This document shows, in pieces, positions 48,337-60,142 of a stretch of 64,000 nt of DNA. Location: the NCBI GenBank assembly GCA_030248215.1, contig JASANG010002537.1, positions 310,001-374,000 on the forward strand, in the 5' to 3' direction. Below the pieces are notes generated by a model, which was not told the DNA's origin, did not search any database, and was given only the letters and a program-made list of their open reading frames with translations. The stretch's first letter is position 1, and each line of letters opens with the position of its first letter. The DNA comes from Enoplolaimus lenunculus (Eukaryota > Nematoda > Enoplea > Enoplida > Thoracostomopsidae). Position numbers and translations under genes: made by a program.

Positions 48337-48650
48337 AAAGGCCGTCCCATTTTCCCGAAGCAGAAATGTACCAGGAGTACCCGTCCCATTATCCCGGGAC
48401 AGCAATGTACCAGGAGTACATGCAAAAAATAATTGGGACAATGGGGACGCTTGGGACAGTGGAAACCAGCGGGGTAGATATGACGGAAAGTAAACAAGTG
48501 CCTATATGTGTATATACATATATACGTATATACATATATGCATTCACACACATATATTCTACGTAAATATATCTGCCTGCATATGTAAACAGGAGCGCAT
48601 AAGTGTGCACTCCGGGTATATTTTTGTCCCGAGAAATTGGGACGGCCTTT
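48337..48650 (+). mobile_element. 314-bp MITE with AAAGGCCGTCCCA termini
   Basis: AAAGGCCGTCCCATTTTCCCG at the left and CGAGAAATTGGGACGGCCTTT at the right are inverted, flanked by AT/TA-rich bases. Inside, AATGTACCAGGAGTAC is repeated in tandem. It abuts the Helitron-like element at 48661. Confidence 0.7.
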
Positions 48651-48660
48651 ATAGTATCAT

Positions 48661-49198
48661 GGGCCGAAATGTGGATGTCCGTCGGAAAAATCTCAAGAAC
48701 GGCTGAACCGATTTTGATAAACTTTTTTGCTTAAAAGCCAATTATTCTGGGGTGTTAACCTCGCATTGGGGTTTTAAAATTTTAAGCCGTTTATTAGCTA
48801 CACGGTAATTTGCATAATTAGTAATAAGCCTAAATTAGGATTTTCTACGTTATATCACTAATTATTACAGTTACAAGCAATCTATTTTCGGAATTAAAGG
48901 GTTTTTGGGTGCGAGAAATCTGCATAGACTGTTTGCAAACATCCAAAACCGATAATTGAGCAGTTAGCTAATAGATAATTTGCATAGTTTATAAGCCTAA
49001 ATTAGGACTTTACAATATTTCACTAATTATTAAGGTTAAAAGCAATGTAATTTCAGCACTAAAGGGTTTTCAGGTGCGAGTAATCTGAATAAATTGTTTA
49101 CAAACGTCCAAAACCAATAAATGAATAAATTTGCATATTAGCTTAACTGCTTACGCGTGTTCGAGCTTCGCTCAATACATGTAGTCCACTACGACTGG
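48661..49198 (+). mobile_element. Helitron-like element with internal tandem repeats, copy 1
   Basis: Starts GGGCCGAAATGTGGATGTCC. The first 150 bases include CGGCTGAACCGATTTTGATAAACTTT. At least two units of about 165 bases follow (each with AAAGGGTTTTnnGGTGCGAG and CCTAAATTAGGA). The far end has a small hairpin (GAGC-TTC-GCTC) and then CTACGACTGG. The same parts occur inverted at 56119. Tandem repeats and a hairpin near one end are typical of non-autonomous Helitrons or Helentrons. No Rep/helicase. Confidence 0.55.
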
Positions 49199-49782
49199 TT
49201 ATTTTGCGAAATCAAGCGATGGGTTCCTGTGTTTGGATTACACCGCAAACAACACTATACATTTATATAATTGTGTTGTGTGTTATATCTAGGTACTTCT
49301 AAAAAGTGTTAGTTAATGAATTTGTAATAAATTAAAATATTTTACATGTTTGAGCAGCTAACGTCTCTAAACATATTACAAAGATTTCACAACAAAGATA
49401 TTTGGTAAAATTAGCAAATTAAACATTTTAAATACCTAATTTCGCCTCACCCCTGGCTCCGGAAATTTTCACCTCCGATATTTACTTTTGCCGGATGTGC
49501 CGGCATTGCTAAATAAATGGTTGGGAGTTCGTAAGAAGCCTAAAATAAGCGCCACCAAAGTTATTTCGAAAGTTGAATTAGTCTCTACGTTTCTGTTTCC
49601 GACAGAAATTTTGCCTTATATACCTCAGTACATAAGCATAATTCGTATTTTCATTTTTAACTGTATTATAACATTCTACAAGCCACGCAGGCTTGTTTAC
49701 TGCAACTTTGCAGGCATTTTAAACGTCATGATATTGACAGACATTATTTCGAATATCATGATATTGCAGTCAGGGGTAGCCG
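49199..49782. other. Intergenic with eroded MITE ends
   Basis: Includes a fragment of the CAACCGG family near 49440-49480 (TTTCGCCTCACCCCTGGCTCCGG). No gene. Confidence 0.4.
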
Positions 49783-50100
49783 GCAGAGTGCAACCAGAGG
49801 TGAAAAATACCGGAGCCGGAGGTCAACGAAACTTGCTGGAGATGAGGCGAAATTAAGTAGTGAAAATAATGGTTAATTAGATAATTTTAGCCAATATCTG
49901 CAAAATGTTAAATAGTTTGGTTTCACGCTAATTTTCTGCCAAATTTCGGCAATTGTTTCATGAAAATTGTGACAAAAGTCAATCTAAACGCGCTAAACAG
50001 ATAAATTTAGGAAAATTGTGCAAAATTTTACTACCGAAATTGCCGGAACCACCGGCAAAAAATCTACCAGAGCCGGAGGCAGACCTCCGGTTGCACCCTG
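49783..50100 (+). mobile_element. CAACCGG-type MITE with 8-bp target duplication
   Basis: CAGAGTGCAACCAGAGGT at the left and ACCTCCGGTTGCACCCTG at the right are inverted repeats. GTAGCCGG (49775-49782) and GTAACCGG (50101-50108) are an 8-bp duplication with one change. CAGNG termini and 8 bp suggest hAT. It defines the family also seen at 12112, 25805 and 51004. Confidence 0.75.
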
Positions 50101-50521
50101 GTAACCGGATATCCGTGTCCGATAAAAATCAATGTCTTTTTCCTTAATATAAATAATGGGAATTCTGTTATTTGTACGCGCGTGTGTATCTCCACTATTT
50201 TTCATTGCACAAATGGCGCAATTATTCGAAATGAAATAAAAATTATGAAATTCATCGGACACCTTAAAAAATTTCGATGCATCCGCCATTTTTTCCTTCA
50301 AACTTTAGAAAACCAGGGAACATTTGCACGCCCCTTTATTGGCAGAAACATAAAACATGTAAAACTTTTATACTTCAATATCCGTTTTCCCTGTTTACGC
50401 CCTATTTGCAGTACAAACAGTGAATGTCACATCAGTATACCAGACAATTTAATGTTTAAGGCTTGTTGCCTGTTTATTGTTAATACGGACAAAACGTGGT
50501 CCAGGTTGCCCCAGCTATTAT

Positions 50522-50626
50522 GTGAACCTCGACCTGGGTCTGATATTTATTTTGCCTCTCTAGAAGGTACCCTCTGTCATTCGATTACGGACTGTCATTT
50601 ATTTTCAATTCACCCCATGCAATGTA
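50522..50626 (+). mobile_element. Fragment of the TA-inserting MITE family
   Basis: GTCTGATATTTATTTTGCCTCTCTAGAAGG, CATTCGATTACGGACTGTCATTTATTTT and CACCCC match the left half of 18810-19206 and 60143-60555 in order. The termini are lost. A 214-codon open frame spanning 50182-50826 runs through it and is not a gene. Confidence 0.6.
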
Positions 50627-50865
50627 GTTGGCCCCAACATCATTCTTTTTTATATTCTTTGCTTTGGGCAGAATTGAGTTGCTCGAAACGTGACTGTTGG
50701 TTACCATGTCCGTTATTCTTTTTTCCCGGATTTTGTATACTTTGTGCTGTTTGGCTGAATGTCGGTTACATATTTGAACAGCCTGGGACATTCTACTCTT
50801 GTCTCTTTTATGGAGTCTATTATTAATAAGCATTATAAGCAGGGTAGGCAAATTGTATAGATGAT

Positions 50866-51003
50866 GGCCGTAACAGCAGTATGAGCATATTCCTCAATAT
50901 AAAATCAGATATCTAAGCCTAAGCAAAATAAATAGTCTAAAGCTTAAGCTCATTTCATAGCAGTCCGCTGAAACACGGTTCACCCCTGATCTATACATTG
51001 GCC
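50866..51003 (+). repeat. GGCC-TIR element with TTAGGC-like array
   Basis: GGCCGTAACAGCAGTATGAGCATATTCC, a CCTAAG unit pair, AGTCTAAAGCTTAAG, GCAGTCCGCTGAAACACGG and CCCCTGATCTATACATTGGCC. The right terminus is very well kept. Confidence 0.75.
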
Positions 51004-51325
51004 GCTTGGTATAACCGGTGGGAAACCGGAGCCGGACGTCAACTAGTCTTACCGGAGCCGGAGGTGAAGTAAAATTACTAAATAATATTAATGTTTAATT
51101 TGGTAATTTTAAAAATAATCTTAAAATATTGTCAAAAATTGTTTTAAGTCTTCCGTTATTGCAAATTCTTGGCAATCAAAACCTTTAAAATTAAACTCCA
51201 TAACACAACCAAGCTCGTTATTAAATAGCACAACTTTTATAAAAATACGAAACGTTTATGCAACCGAAATTACTGGTAACAAATGTGTCAGAGTCAGAGA
51301 GGGTGACGTCCGGGTGCAACTTTAT
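51004..51325 (+). mobile_element. CAACCGG-type MITE, copy 4
   Basis: Directly follows the previous element. ACCGGAGCCGG blocks on the left, an AT-rich core with TTTAATTTGGTAATTTT, and GTCCGGGTGCAAC at the right. The left terminus is blurred. Confidence 0.5.
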
Positions 51326-52581
51326 TATAAAGTTATTGAACGTGCTATTAAGTTTTTGGATTTGGAAGAGTCCAAAAACAAATTTTTTAAAAATTATCTA
51401 GTTTTAAAAACATAATATCTCTATGGAAGATTAGAGTGCGATTCACTGCAACGATCTTCAGATTTCAGCACTTTCGTCCAAAATTTCTCAATATTTTTAC
51501 ACTTTTGCAATCAACGCAAGCTTTAATTACCGAAGCTTATATAACCAATTTTTATATACCATTGAGCGCATTTTAGTGTCCTAAATTTTGCAAATTTAGT
51601 CAGCTCATTTTTATCACCTTAAATTTCGTTTCACCTCTGGCTTCGGCAAAATTTGGTTAAACATGCCGTGGTTCCTACGTTTTAGCAGTGAAATTTCTTA
51701 AGATATGGTGTTGATTGTTGTTTTTAAGTTTAAATTGATAGCATTCGAATATAATAGATCCGTTGTAAAAAACGAAAATATATTTTGTGAACATAAAAGA
51801 ACATTCTGCAATAAGTTTAATTGCCATTGGTGCAAAACTGGAATGTGGAATTGAATAAATAATAAAAAGTACAAACAAACAACAAAATTAGCTGTCCTAA
51901 ACATCAGGAATGCATGCTTAACCGCGAGGGCGGAACCAGATATCCGTTTCCGGTAAAAACAGCAGCACAGCAACTTTTCAAATTGTTTTACAAGATAGTT
52001 ACACATTGTTCTCACCTGGTGGTAGGCATCTAAGACCTGATGTGGTTTCGCAGGACATAAAACACAAGTGTGAATCGGGCCAATTCTAACGAACTCCTAG
52101 TAAATTTCTCAACCTCATTGTTCTTGCTCGTGACTTGTGATTATGGCAATTTGGTACACTGCAGTTTTATTAACCTATGCCAAACACTATTGTTTAGCAC
52201 AATTTTGAAAGCTTTTAGTTGCTAGATTTACCAAAGAAACAATGCTTAAAAACCAATTATTGATAACATAGCAAATTTAGCATTGTTTTGTTTACGTAAT
52301 TTGATTTTGTCTCCACCACCGGCTAAATTTGTTGACCCCGGCATTGCGCAATTTTGTTGGCATCCAGATCGGGATTTTCTCAGTTTGTGCCCTGGTTACA
52401 ACCATTAAAACTTATATGGATGGGCTATTGACAGCCGTTTGACATGTGTGTATTTGTTATACATTAGCAGTTGGAAAATCTATTTACCGGACCTTTTCAG
52501 TAAAATTTCATTTACAAAAACGTATTATATATAGATTGAATCGAAACGCATAAAGCAGTGAGAAATAATCTACTTAATTCT
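51326..52581. other. Intergenic, eroded repeats
   Basis: Fragments of the CAACCGG family (near 51640-51660 and 52310-52350) in AT-rich sequence. Its far end would include the 3' UTR of the ZP-domain gene on the minus strand. Confidence 0.4.
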
Positions 52582-55500
52582 TTAAGTAGTTTTATCAATT
52601 GTTGACGAAGCTGACACCGAAGAAATTGGTGACACTTTTGCCGCTTCAGACCGCCTATGAAAAGGTCCCCTAATACTTTGTTTGGCGAACTGGCGTTCAG
52701 TTTCGTTGTCATGATGCCGTGATTTAACATGACCATCTTGCTCTACTGCACAGCGAACACCGTGTAAACTTAGCGGCGGAGGCAAATTGAACAAACTTTG
52801 TGCGCACAACTGTTCATCAGACGACATTTTGGTCAAGAATTTGTTGTTTTTAAACGTGGCAGCATTGCAATATCGAACAATCATGATTGCTACGCAAACA
52901 ATGCTCGTCATACAAAACAACACTACGAACGCGAGTAACGCAGCGAATTGCGTTTGATTCAGGCAAAGTTGATCGGTGGCAATAGGCGGTAGGTTAGCGT
53001 CTGATGAAGCTTGTGTTTGAAACGATACAGACGGTGGTGGTGATTCGCCAACTTGTCCAGTAATAATTTCTGGTTTATAATTCGTTGACGTCTTTTTCGC
53101 CGCTTGTCCATGGTCATACGTTTGGTAAGCTATCGACAGTGGATTATAATTAAAAACTTGGAATCCGCTTGCTACTTCGAGCACTTCATCTTCCGCACTT
53201 GCGTCTTCTTGTGGTTGTAAGCTATCTTTAGTGTAGTTGACATCATCCGCGTTATATTGAGGTGGTGCTTGGCGATGGGCGCTAGAAAGGTCACGCCTAC
53301 GGAGTAACGAACGAGATGCTCCTAACGGTTCGCCAACCTGTGAGTCGTCGAGAGATTGTAACGCAATGTCTGCTTGACATTCGGTCGAACTGCAAGCATC
53401 GCTTGGTGCGTTCGGCGAGCATATATGAACGTTGCATAGTATGTTGACGTGTGATGACGTTGGAAATGCCCACGTTTTAATGTTGTTGAATATAATTTTT
53501 GAGTCGTCCGCATCGGTTGTTTGAAAATTGGTCCAAACTTGACTACCTTGGTTTTGAAGTGAGCATCCTGAAACAAAACATATATATTTATATGTATGTG
53601 TGTTTGTATGTATATATGGAATGGTAAAGCCATAGTCATAAACTCAGTGAACCTTTTTGGCTTCAGTATTCATCGTGTAATTCTGTCAAAGGATACCTGG
53701 TGCTGTGGTATTGTGGAAGTTGAATGATGGTTAGATCCTCGACAGAAAATTGCAGAAAGTACAGCTAAATATTGCTTTGCTGGGTTCGGTCGTTTTTATA
53801 ACGTCGATTAAAATATACTCAATATTTGGATTTGTTCAACTGGATTATATTGAATTTCTAATTTTTTTCTTTGAATCACGATCAAATTTTTTGCGCATAG
53901 CTGAACCTTATTTACTCGCAGGTAGTATCGACCCCACTATGCTATTATAACTTAAAATCATCCCAATGCGCTAGTAGGGGTTGAGGATGTGGGACACTTG
54001 TTCCTGGGTCATCCGATTGGTGGGGGCAAAATGTGGCAGACTTGTCCTTCTATCCGTGCCTCAAATTGTTTTTCTAAAGATAAATTAAACAGAAACTTGT
54101 TATTTGGACATGAATTGGCAAATGTACCGTACTCATCAATCTGTTTAGCCCCCAGTTCTTTCAAAAATCGTTCCGGCTCCCGTGGAACAAAATACTGCTA
54201 TTTTTGGTTGAGGGTGGTGCTATACTTGTTATGTGGCGCCGTCTGCCGTCGCAAGTCAGTACAATTTTGGGTTACAATTTTTTGGTGCAAGACGGCAATT
54301 AACGTGCGTTGCTGTACGGTGTCAGACTATACCGGACGGCACTGGATAGCTCCAGGTGGCATTAATTTATTCAAAAACTATAGCGTCAACCTAATACTCA
54401 CCGCGATCATCCGACAGCTGAATTTGTGACGTTGAATCGGTTGCCCAGCAACGGCCAGCTCTTACATTGTATCCTTTTAGATGTGACATTGAAATGACGT
54501 ACGAAATTGGTTCACCGATATTCAACGGCCGGTTCACTGGCGCCCCGAACGGGCCTTCGCCAAGTTGAATTGCGACATTGTAATCGACTTGTAACGGAGT
54601 TAGACTCGGATTGCTGACTATTTCTGAAACGTATAGGTCAATTTAGCAGACACACAAACGCGGATTTTTGTCAATTTAAAGGACTGGTGTCATATATCGT
54701 TATAACTACTACCGTATGGTCCCAAGCAAAAGATGTTCAGCTGCTCCCACTGTCCGGCATGAGTTGTCTGTTTGAAATGTATAACCTTGAACTTGTTTTA
54801 CAAAGTTTAATCTAATGCATAGGAACTCAGGACCATGCTACAAGCCCCTTCGGTCCAAAACCATCGCTTGGATCGGTTTTAAAGGTCCAGATGTTGAAGG
54901 ACAAAATCACTTTAAAAGACTCCACTGAATATACTTGCACCAACCTGAATCTTTTAAAGATCCTTCTACTGCGATACTTCCCAATGTTACTGTAAACTGG
55001 CGTCCAAATCCTTGGTCATGTTCACGATTCTCAGGATTACACGTCAGTACGTATTTGTTATCGCCGATTTCTGTAAGCAAACTATTATCAAAACAGTAGA
55101 TTCAAATGATTTGATGTTCGTTCACCTCGGACATTTTTTGTTTTTTTCCTACGATTTCTACTCACCTTTTTATGTGACTCATTTTCTGCTGTTCAAAATA
55201 TGAAATTTCGCTTTTCAACAGGATGTGGTCATGAAACAGTGTTAGGGTTGCGCTATACTCGCCGCGTGCCGCCGGACGTCGACTTGCGCCACGATAAATT
55301 TTGTTATTCAAAATTGTCGCACGCCATCCAAACAGATTTTGCCTATGTTTTGGTTAGTAACGTACAGTGGCGAACGGCGCACGACGCCGTATGGGGTATG
55401 GCGGATGGCTGCTTCGGCCGGTGACGATTTGCAAATTTTGGTACGCCACTGCACGAAACACGACCTATTGCTACCACAATATTCCGTCTAATGCTTTTCT

Positions 55501-56006
55501 AAACTTTCTTATGTCGCCTGGTCGCGAAAAAGAGTAAAGATCCGAAAATAAACGGTGAAAAAATCGGAACCAAACTCACCAAGTATCCGCGGATCTCTTT
55601 GTATTACAACGGTGTTTCGTCTTGTTCCATCAGGAAGTATTTCTGAATTACATCGATCCAATGGAATGGTGATATTAAAAAATGAACTTGGCAACAGCCT
55701 TCCATCAACATAACGACAATTGGCATCGTTGAATGTACCGTCGGTATAAATTAAACCAGTAAAAGTTCGTTCAAATGTTAAACTCAACACAATCGCCGGC
55801 TGTGATTGGTCAGTTTCAGCGTGAGTGCAAACTGCTGATTTGCTGAGTACACGATTTGTTGAACGCTGTGATGTAATTTCACTGGCTGCAGCGGTGAGAC
55901 GCTTTTGAACTATAGTGTCTTGTTGAAATCGTGACGGATACAAGTAGCTTTGTGCAAAAAGTTGCTGTGTGACGCTGAACATCAGTGAAGCAATCAGTGC
56001 TGATAT
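52582..56006 (-). CDS. ZP-domain type I membrane protein, 4 exons seen
   Basis: Exons (minus) 55580-56006, 54945-55070, 54402-54623 and 52582-53567, all joined in phase 1, give 578 residues counted from the ATG at 55982. ZP-N spans exons 1-2 (FTGLIYTDG, NTVVIQRDPRIL, KYVLTC) and ZP-C exons 3-4 (GPFGAP, GEPISYVISM, GRCWA, FPTSSHVNILCNVHIC). The basic site LLRRR at about 340 is where such proteins are cut by furin. One membrane segment (about 458-483) is followed by a tail of about 95 residues. ZP proteins polymerise into extracellular matrices such as cuticle or egg coat. In-frame codons upstream of the ATG read ISALIASL up to an AG, so the signal peptide probably begins in an unseen 5' exon. 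Confidence 0.85.
55365..55451 (+). mobile_element. Possible 87-bp mini-element, CAGTGGCG termini, in ZP intron 1
   Basis: CAGTGGCG and CGCCACTG bound a GC-rich stretch inside the first ZP-gene intron. No target duplication is clear, so this is tentative. The GC-rich zone extends left to about 55250. Confidence 0.35.
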
Positions 56007-56118
56007 CTATAATACATTATTTGCTAAGATTTCATAATATAGGCGCACAGAATTTTAAGGCCAAATTTTAGCAACGTTTGGCATAATAGCGTTTTAACTA
56101 ACGAAATATATATAAATA

Positions 56119-56910
56119 CCAGTCGTAGTGTGATTACATTTATTGAGCGAAGCTCGAACACACGTAAGCAATTAAGGTAATATGCAAATTAGTTATTAGC
56201 TAACTATTCATATATCGGTTTTGGAGGTTTGTAAGCAATTTCCTCAGATTCCTCGCACGCAAAAACCTTTCAGCCACCGTAATAATTATTGGAATAATTC
56301 AAAAAGTCCTAATTTTGTCTCGTCAATTAAGCAAATATGCAAATTACCTATTAGCTAACTATTCGATAATCGCCTTTAAAGGTTTGTAGACAATTTATTC
56401 AGATTCCTTGCACCCGAAAACCCTTTATTGCTGAAATTATATTGCTTTTAACCTTAATAATTATTGAAATAATTTAACAAGTACTAATTTTGCCTGATCA
56501 ATTAAGCTAATAAGCAAATTAGCTATTAGCTAACTATTCAATTATCGGTTTTGGAGGTTTGTAAACAATTTATTCAAATTTCTCGCACTTAAAAACCCTT
56601 TAGTGCTGAAATTATATTGTTTTTAACCTTAATAATTAGTGAAATATTGTAAAAAGTCCTAATTTAGGCTTCAGATTCCTCGCACCGAAAAACCCTTTAG
56701 TGCTAAAATTAGATGGCTTCTAACTGTACTAATTAGTGAAATATTGTGGAAAGTCCTAATTTAGGCTTAATTAATTAGGCAAATTAGCCTATAGCTAATA
56801 AACGGCTTAAAATTTTCAAACCCCAATGCGAGGTTAACACTCCAGGATAATTGGCTTTCAAACAAAAAAAGTTTATCAAAATCGGTTCAGCTGTTCCTGA
56901 TTCGAAGTCC
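56119..56910 (-). mobile_element. Helitron-like element with internal tandem repeats, copy 2 (reverse)
   Basis: Inverted relative to 48661-49198: CCAGTCGTAGTG and TTGAGCGAAGCTCGAACAC at the left, then three to four units of about 105 to 170 bases marked by AAACCCTTTAGTGCTGAAAT, then AAACCCCAATGCGAGGTTAACAC and AAAATCGGTTCAGC. It has more repeat units than copy 1. It lies directly 5' of the ZP gene, where an upstream exon might be. Confidence 0.55.
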
Positions 56911-57970
56911 TAACCTTTGGGTAATTTTAGATAGCCTAGTTTAAAGCAAGCTCGTAGTCTGCCAAACAAATTAGAGGGGTCCAACGCAGATGTGTTACAT
57001 AATTTACAATCAGTGAAAGATGTTTCCAAAGTGTGTAGCTCAGTTTCCCGGTTCGAACTTGGTGAAGGCTTTTTAAACGATCGTTTGACATATGTATTTA
57101 CATATTGTTTTTTTGCGTAAGTTTATTTCTTGGCGTCCTGCCGTATAATTCTGGCCCATGCTGAATTGAGAAATTAATTTTCTGTACTTTTTAGGTTTAT
57201 ATACTAATATTTGATACTAGCAAACTTACTCGCATGGCAAGAATCATACTCGATATATTAAGCTCTATTTATAATGTTTTTACGGCTACATTGCATAATT
57301 TAGAATAATCTGAAACAAAATTGGTTAAAAAATCTGTGCCAGATATGGTTTATAAGAATTAAGAAACAATTGGTTAATAATCGCGGCACCAGTTTCACTT
57401 CTTTGCCCACGTAGCAAATTGCCTTAAACAAATTGACTTCGGTGAAGCATGTTCGATTCATTAGTTTTAAACGAATCAAGTAAACTTATTCCACACTTGG
57501 GTATAGTTCCCTCCACCTAAGACTGTTGCTGTAAGGTTTTTACATCTGGAGATTTCTAGTACTCAAAGGGTCATGGTGTGCAATGCGACCAAGTTGAAAT
57601 TTCTTTGCGCTAACGAAATGGGTATGGGCATGCATGTATTCACAGTCAACTTCTTAACATTGTAGTCTTGCAAAACGATGGTTATAAGCGATACACCGGG
57701 ACTGACGGAAACTGTTCGTAAATACCCACGAAGCGCATGCGGTGAGTTACGAGAGTTGGTGAAAGTTTTACTTGAAAAGTTCATGTTTGCGGGAACGCAG
57801 TTAAAGAACGAAATGTTCTCATGACAGGGCATAGTTTCGTTTTATTCTCAAAAACTCTACCCGTAATTGCAACATCGTTTTAAGGCATAGCCTTTCGCTA
57901 AGAGCCTCTTATCTGCTAATATACCATTGAAGTCTTTGCAAGGAATAGTTAAATTGTTTAAAGTTTATAT
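56911..57970. other. Intergenic, one ambiguous open frame
   Basis: A stretch at 57666-57824 is open on both strands (see findings). I see nothing else that can be supported. Confidence 0.35.
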
Positions 57971-58357
57971 ATGTCGTAGCCCAAGTCGTAATTCAGCCCA
58001 ATTCCGAATTGTGCTAGCCCAAAGCAGAATTACGATTTGGGCTAGCCCAAAGCGGAATCATGTCTGATAAAGCTGTGAGTTTTCTGATTGGTTACTTGAT
58101 TGTCGTAGTTCTGCTTGATTCCACTTTACTCAGTAAAACAAACTGTTTGGTAACAACAGGTTGCGATTACTTAGCCAATCAGAAAAGAATATTTCCAAAA
58201 GCAAATCGTAATTATGTATGGCATTAAGGAGATAACCAATCACAAGGCGAGGGCTTCTTGTATAGAAGGGATTACGCCGTGGGCTAGCCCAAGTCGTAAT
58301 TACTCCCGGACTAGCCCAATTCGGAATTGGGCTAAATTACGACTTGGGTTACGACAT
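57971..58357 (+). mobile_element. 387-bp MITE with ATGTCGTAGCCC termini
   Basis: ATGTCGTAGCCCAAGTCGTAATT at the left and its near-exact inverse AATTACGACTTGGGTTACGACAT at the right. Subterminal copies of GGGCTAGCCCAA and AATTCGGAATTGGGCTA repeat the same words several times, so the whole element folds extensively. Flanked by TAT/GTAT. No coding capacity. Confidence 0.8.
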
Positions 58358-60142
58358 GTATAGTATGCCATTTACTGGTTCGAAAGGAAAAATTGCAAAC
58401 AAATATTATTAAGTTTACTCGTTGAGTATGAATTAAAGTCCAGAGATTCTTTTATATAAAAACAATTTCAACAATTTAAGATTAAATAATTGTCACACAT
58501 TAACAAATTAACTAAGTACTCGGCAGATAAGTTTCAAAAATTAGCTAAATTTTATTACCGAATGCTACCGAAACTTTTGGCAAAAAGTTTACCCAAGGCT
58601 AGGTCGATTTTCGGCCGGAGGTTAATTGTCCAGTTATTAATACTATGATGCTTATTACGCCAAAGTTTAATTTCAAAAAACAACTCAACCCAGACACGAT
58701 AAGAAACAATCTCAAGACAGTGTAGAATATTGAAAAACGAAGGATATTTTGAAAAAAAAGAAACGAAAAATCAAACTACAAAGTCACATCTTTAAGGGCG
58801 ACAACAAATGGAATATATTTATTTTTGTACGACGTCTGTACGTTGTTTGAAATTATTTAAAATTCGTATCTCTTTTGTATTGGTATACTTTATACTCGAA
58901 ACACATGCTGGTGTGATTCGAGTAAAATTTATTTTAAAAATTCTATCTCGACCACGGTGTATTCAAGTGGGAATAAGGGGAATATATACCCCTTCCTAAA
59001 ATTAAAATGGAACTATTTGCTTTTAACCTACTTGATCGTGGAATCTAAATTCGCTCGCTGGTACGAAACTTCAGGTTGTACCCGTCTGAAATGAAATTCT
59101 AGTTACGCCACTGATTTAGGGCTGATAAAATTATCATTCGTTTTGAAATATCAAAGACATACTGTGCGGCGAATTGTATATATCTAAAGACGTAATACTC
59201 TAGAGATATCTTGCATGTGAATTTTATGTTTAATACGCATCGGAAGTCGTTATATAATTTTCGATATATTCACTAGACGCTTCCTAAACCTTGACGAACA
59301 GCTGCTGGTGCGCATATTGAAAAATTCATGTCAAGAGTAGCGTAAAATTCGCTTTTTAAGAGACGAAACTACAGGAAAATATAATTTGCTTGTATTTGGA
59401 AGCGGCTGTATTAATTTTGTTGAATAAGTTTATTCAAAATATTAACAATGTTGGCTTTGCAAAATTGACGAAGAATTCAGCGATACGATCATAGTAATTT
59501 AGTGGGAAAACAACATTAGGAAAGTAAAATGTTTCTAGGGTTTCGCATAACCGTTTATATGGCTGATGTAATTCGAATTCAACATTTCTAAGACTGACAA
59601 CCTAGAAAACGCAAAAATCTAAACTAAAAACCGTTAGTGCAATTTTGAAGCGTACATTTCCGTGACAGCGTTGCTCGTAAAGTTTCTGATCAGCTAGTAT
59701 ATGTTTGACAATAAACTCTCTGTGTTTTAACGCTGTTCCAGCGTAGACAAAAAACTGTGGCGTGTGCCACTGAAAAACGGACGTTTTTAGTCTAAACTTT
59801 AATCTAAACAGCAGTATTTAGCGCAAAAATTTTATGCTACACATACTTTCAACAATTTGTCATTTGTATATTTCATACAAAATTTGAACACTTGCAGTTT
59901 CACGACCCCCATCACCTGTGTGTGTATTGTTTTGTAGCTTAAATTTGAATTAAACGTCGAATGAAACGAGGAGCTTAAGTTTTTTTCATTTTCGTTATTG
60001 AAAGCAACGTTTAGTTAAATTTTGGGTGCGTAGCTGTTGAAAGTTTGAAACATATTTTGAATTTATAAAAGCTCCACAAGACCTCGTTTTTAACTTTGCT
60101 AAACAAAATAATTACTCAAGTCCACCGATTGTTACATTTGTA
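58358..60142. other. Intergenic, no recognised gene
   Basis: AT-rich, with an eroded CAACCGG-family fragment near 58560-58625. No coding or RNA gene supported. Confidence 0.4.

Noticed and set aside
50182-50826. 214-codon open frame on the plus strand
   Set aside because: It runs through a recognisable MITE fragment (50522-50626), has no domain, and lacks neighbouring exons or compositional signal.
53989-54429. 146-codon open frame on the plus strand
   Set aside because: It lies antisense to ZP intron 3 and the end of ZP exon 3; the minus-strand gene explains the region.
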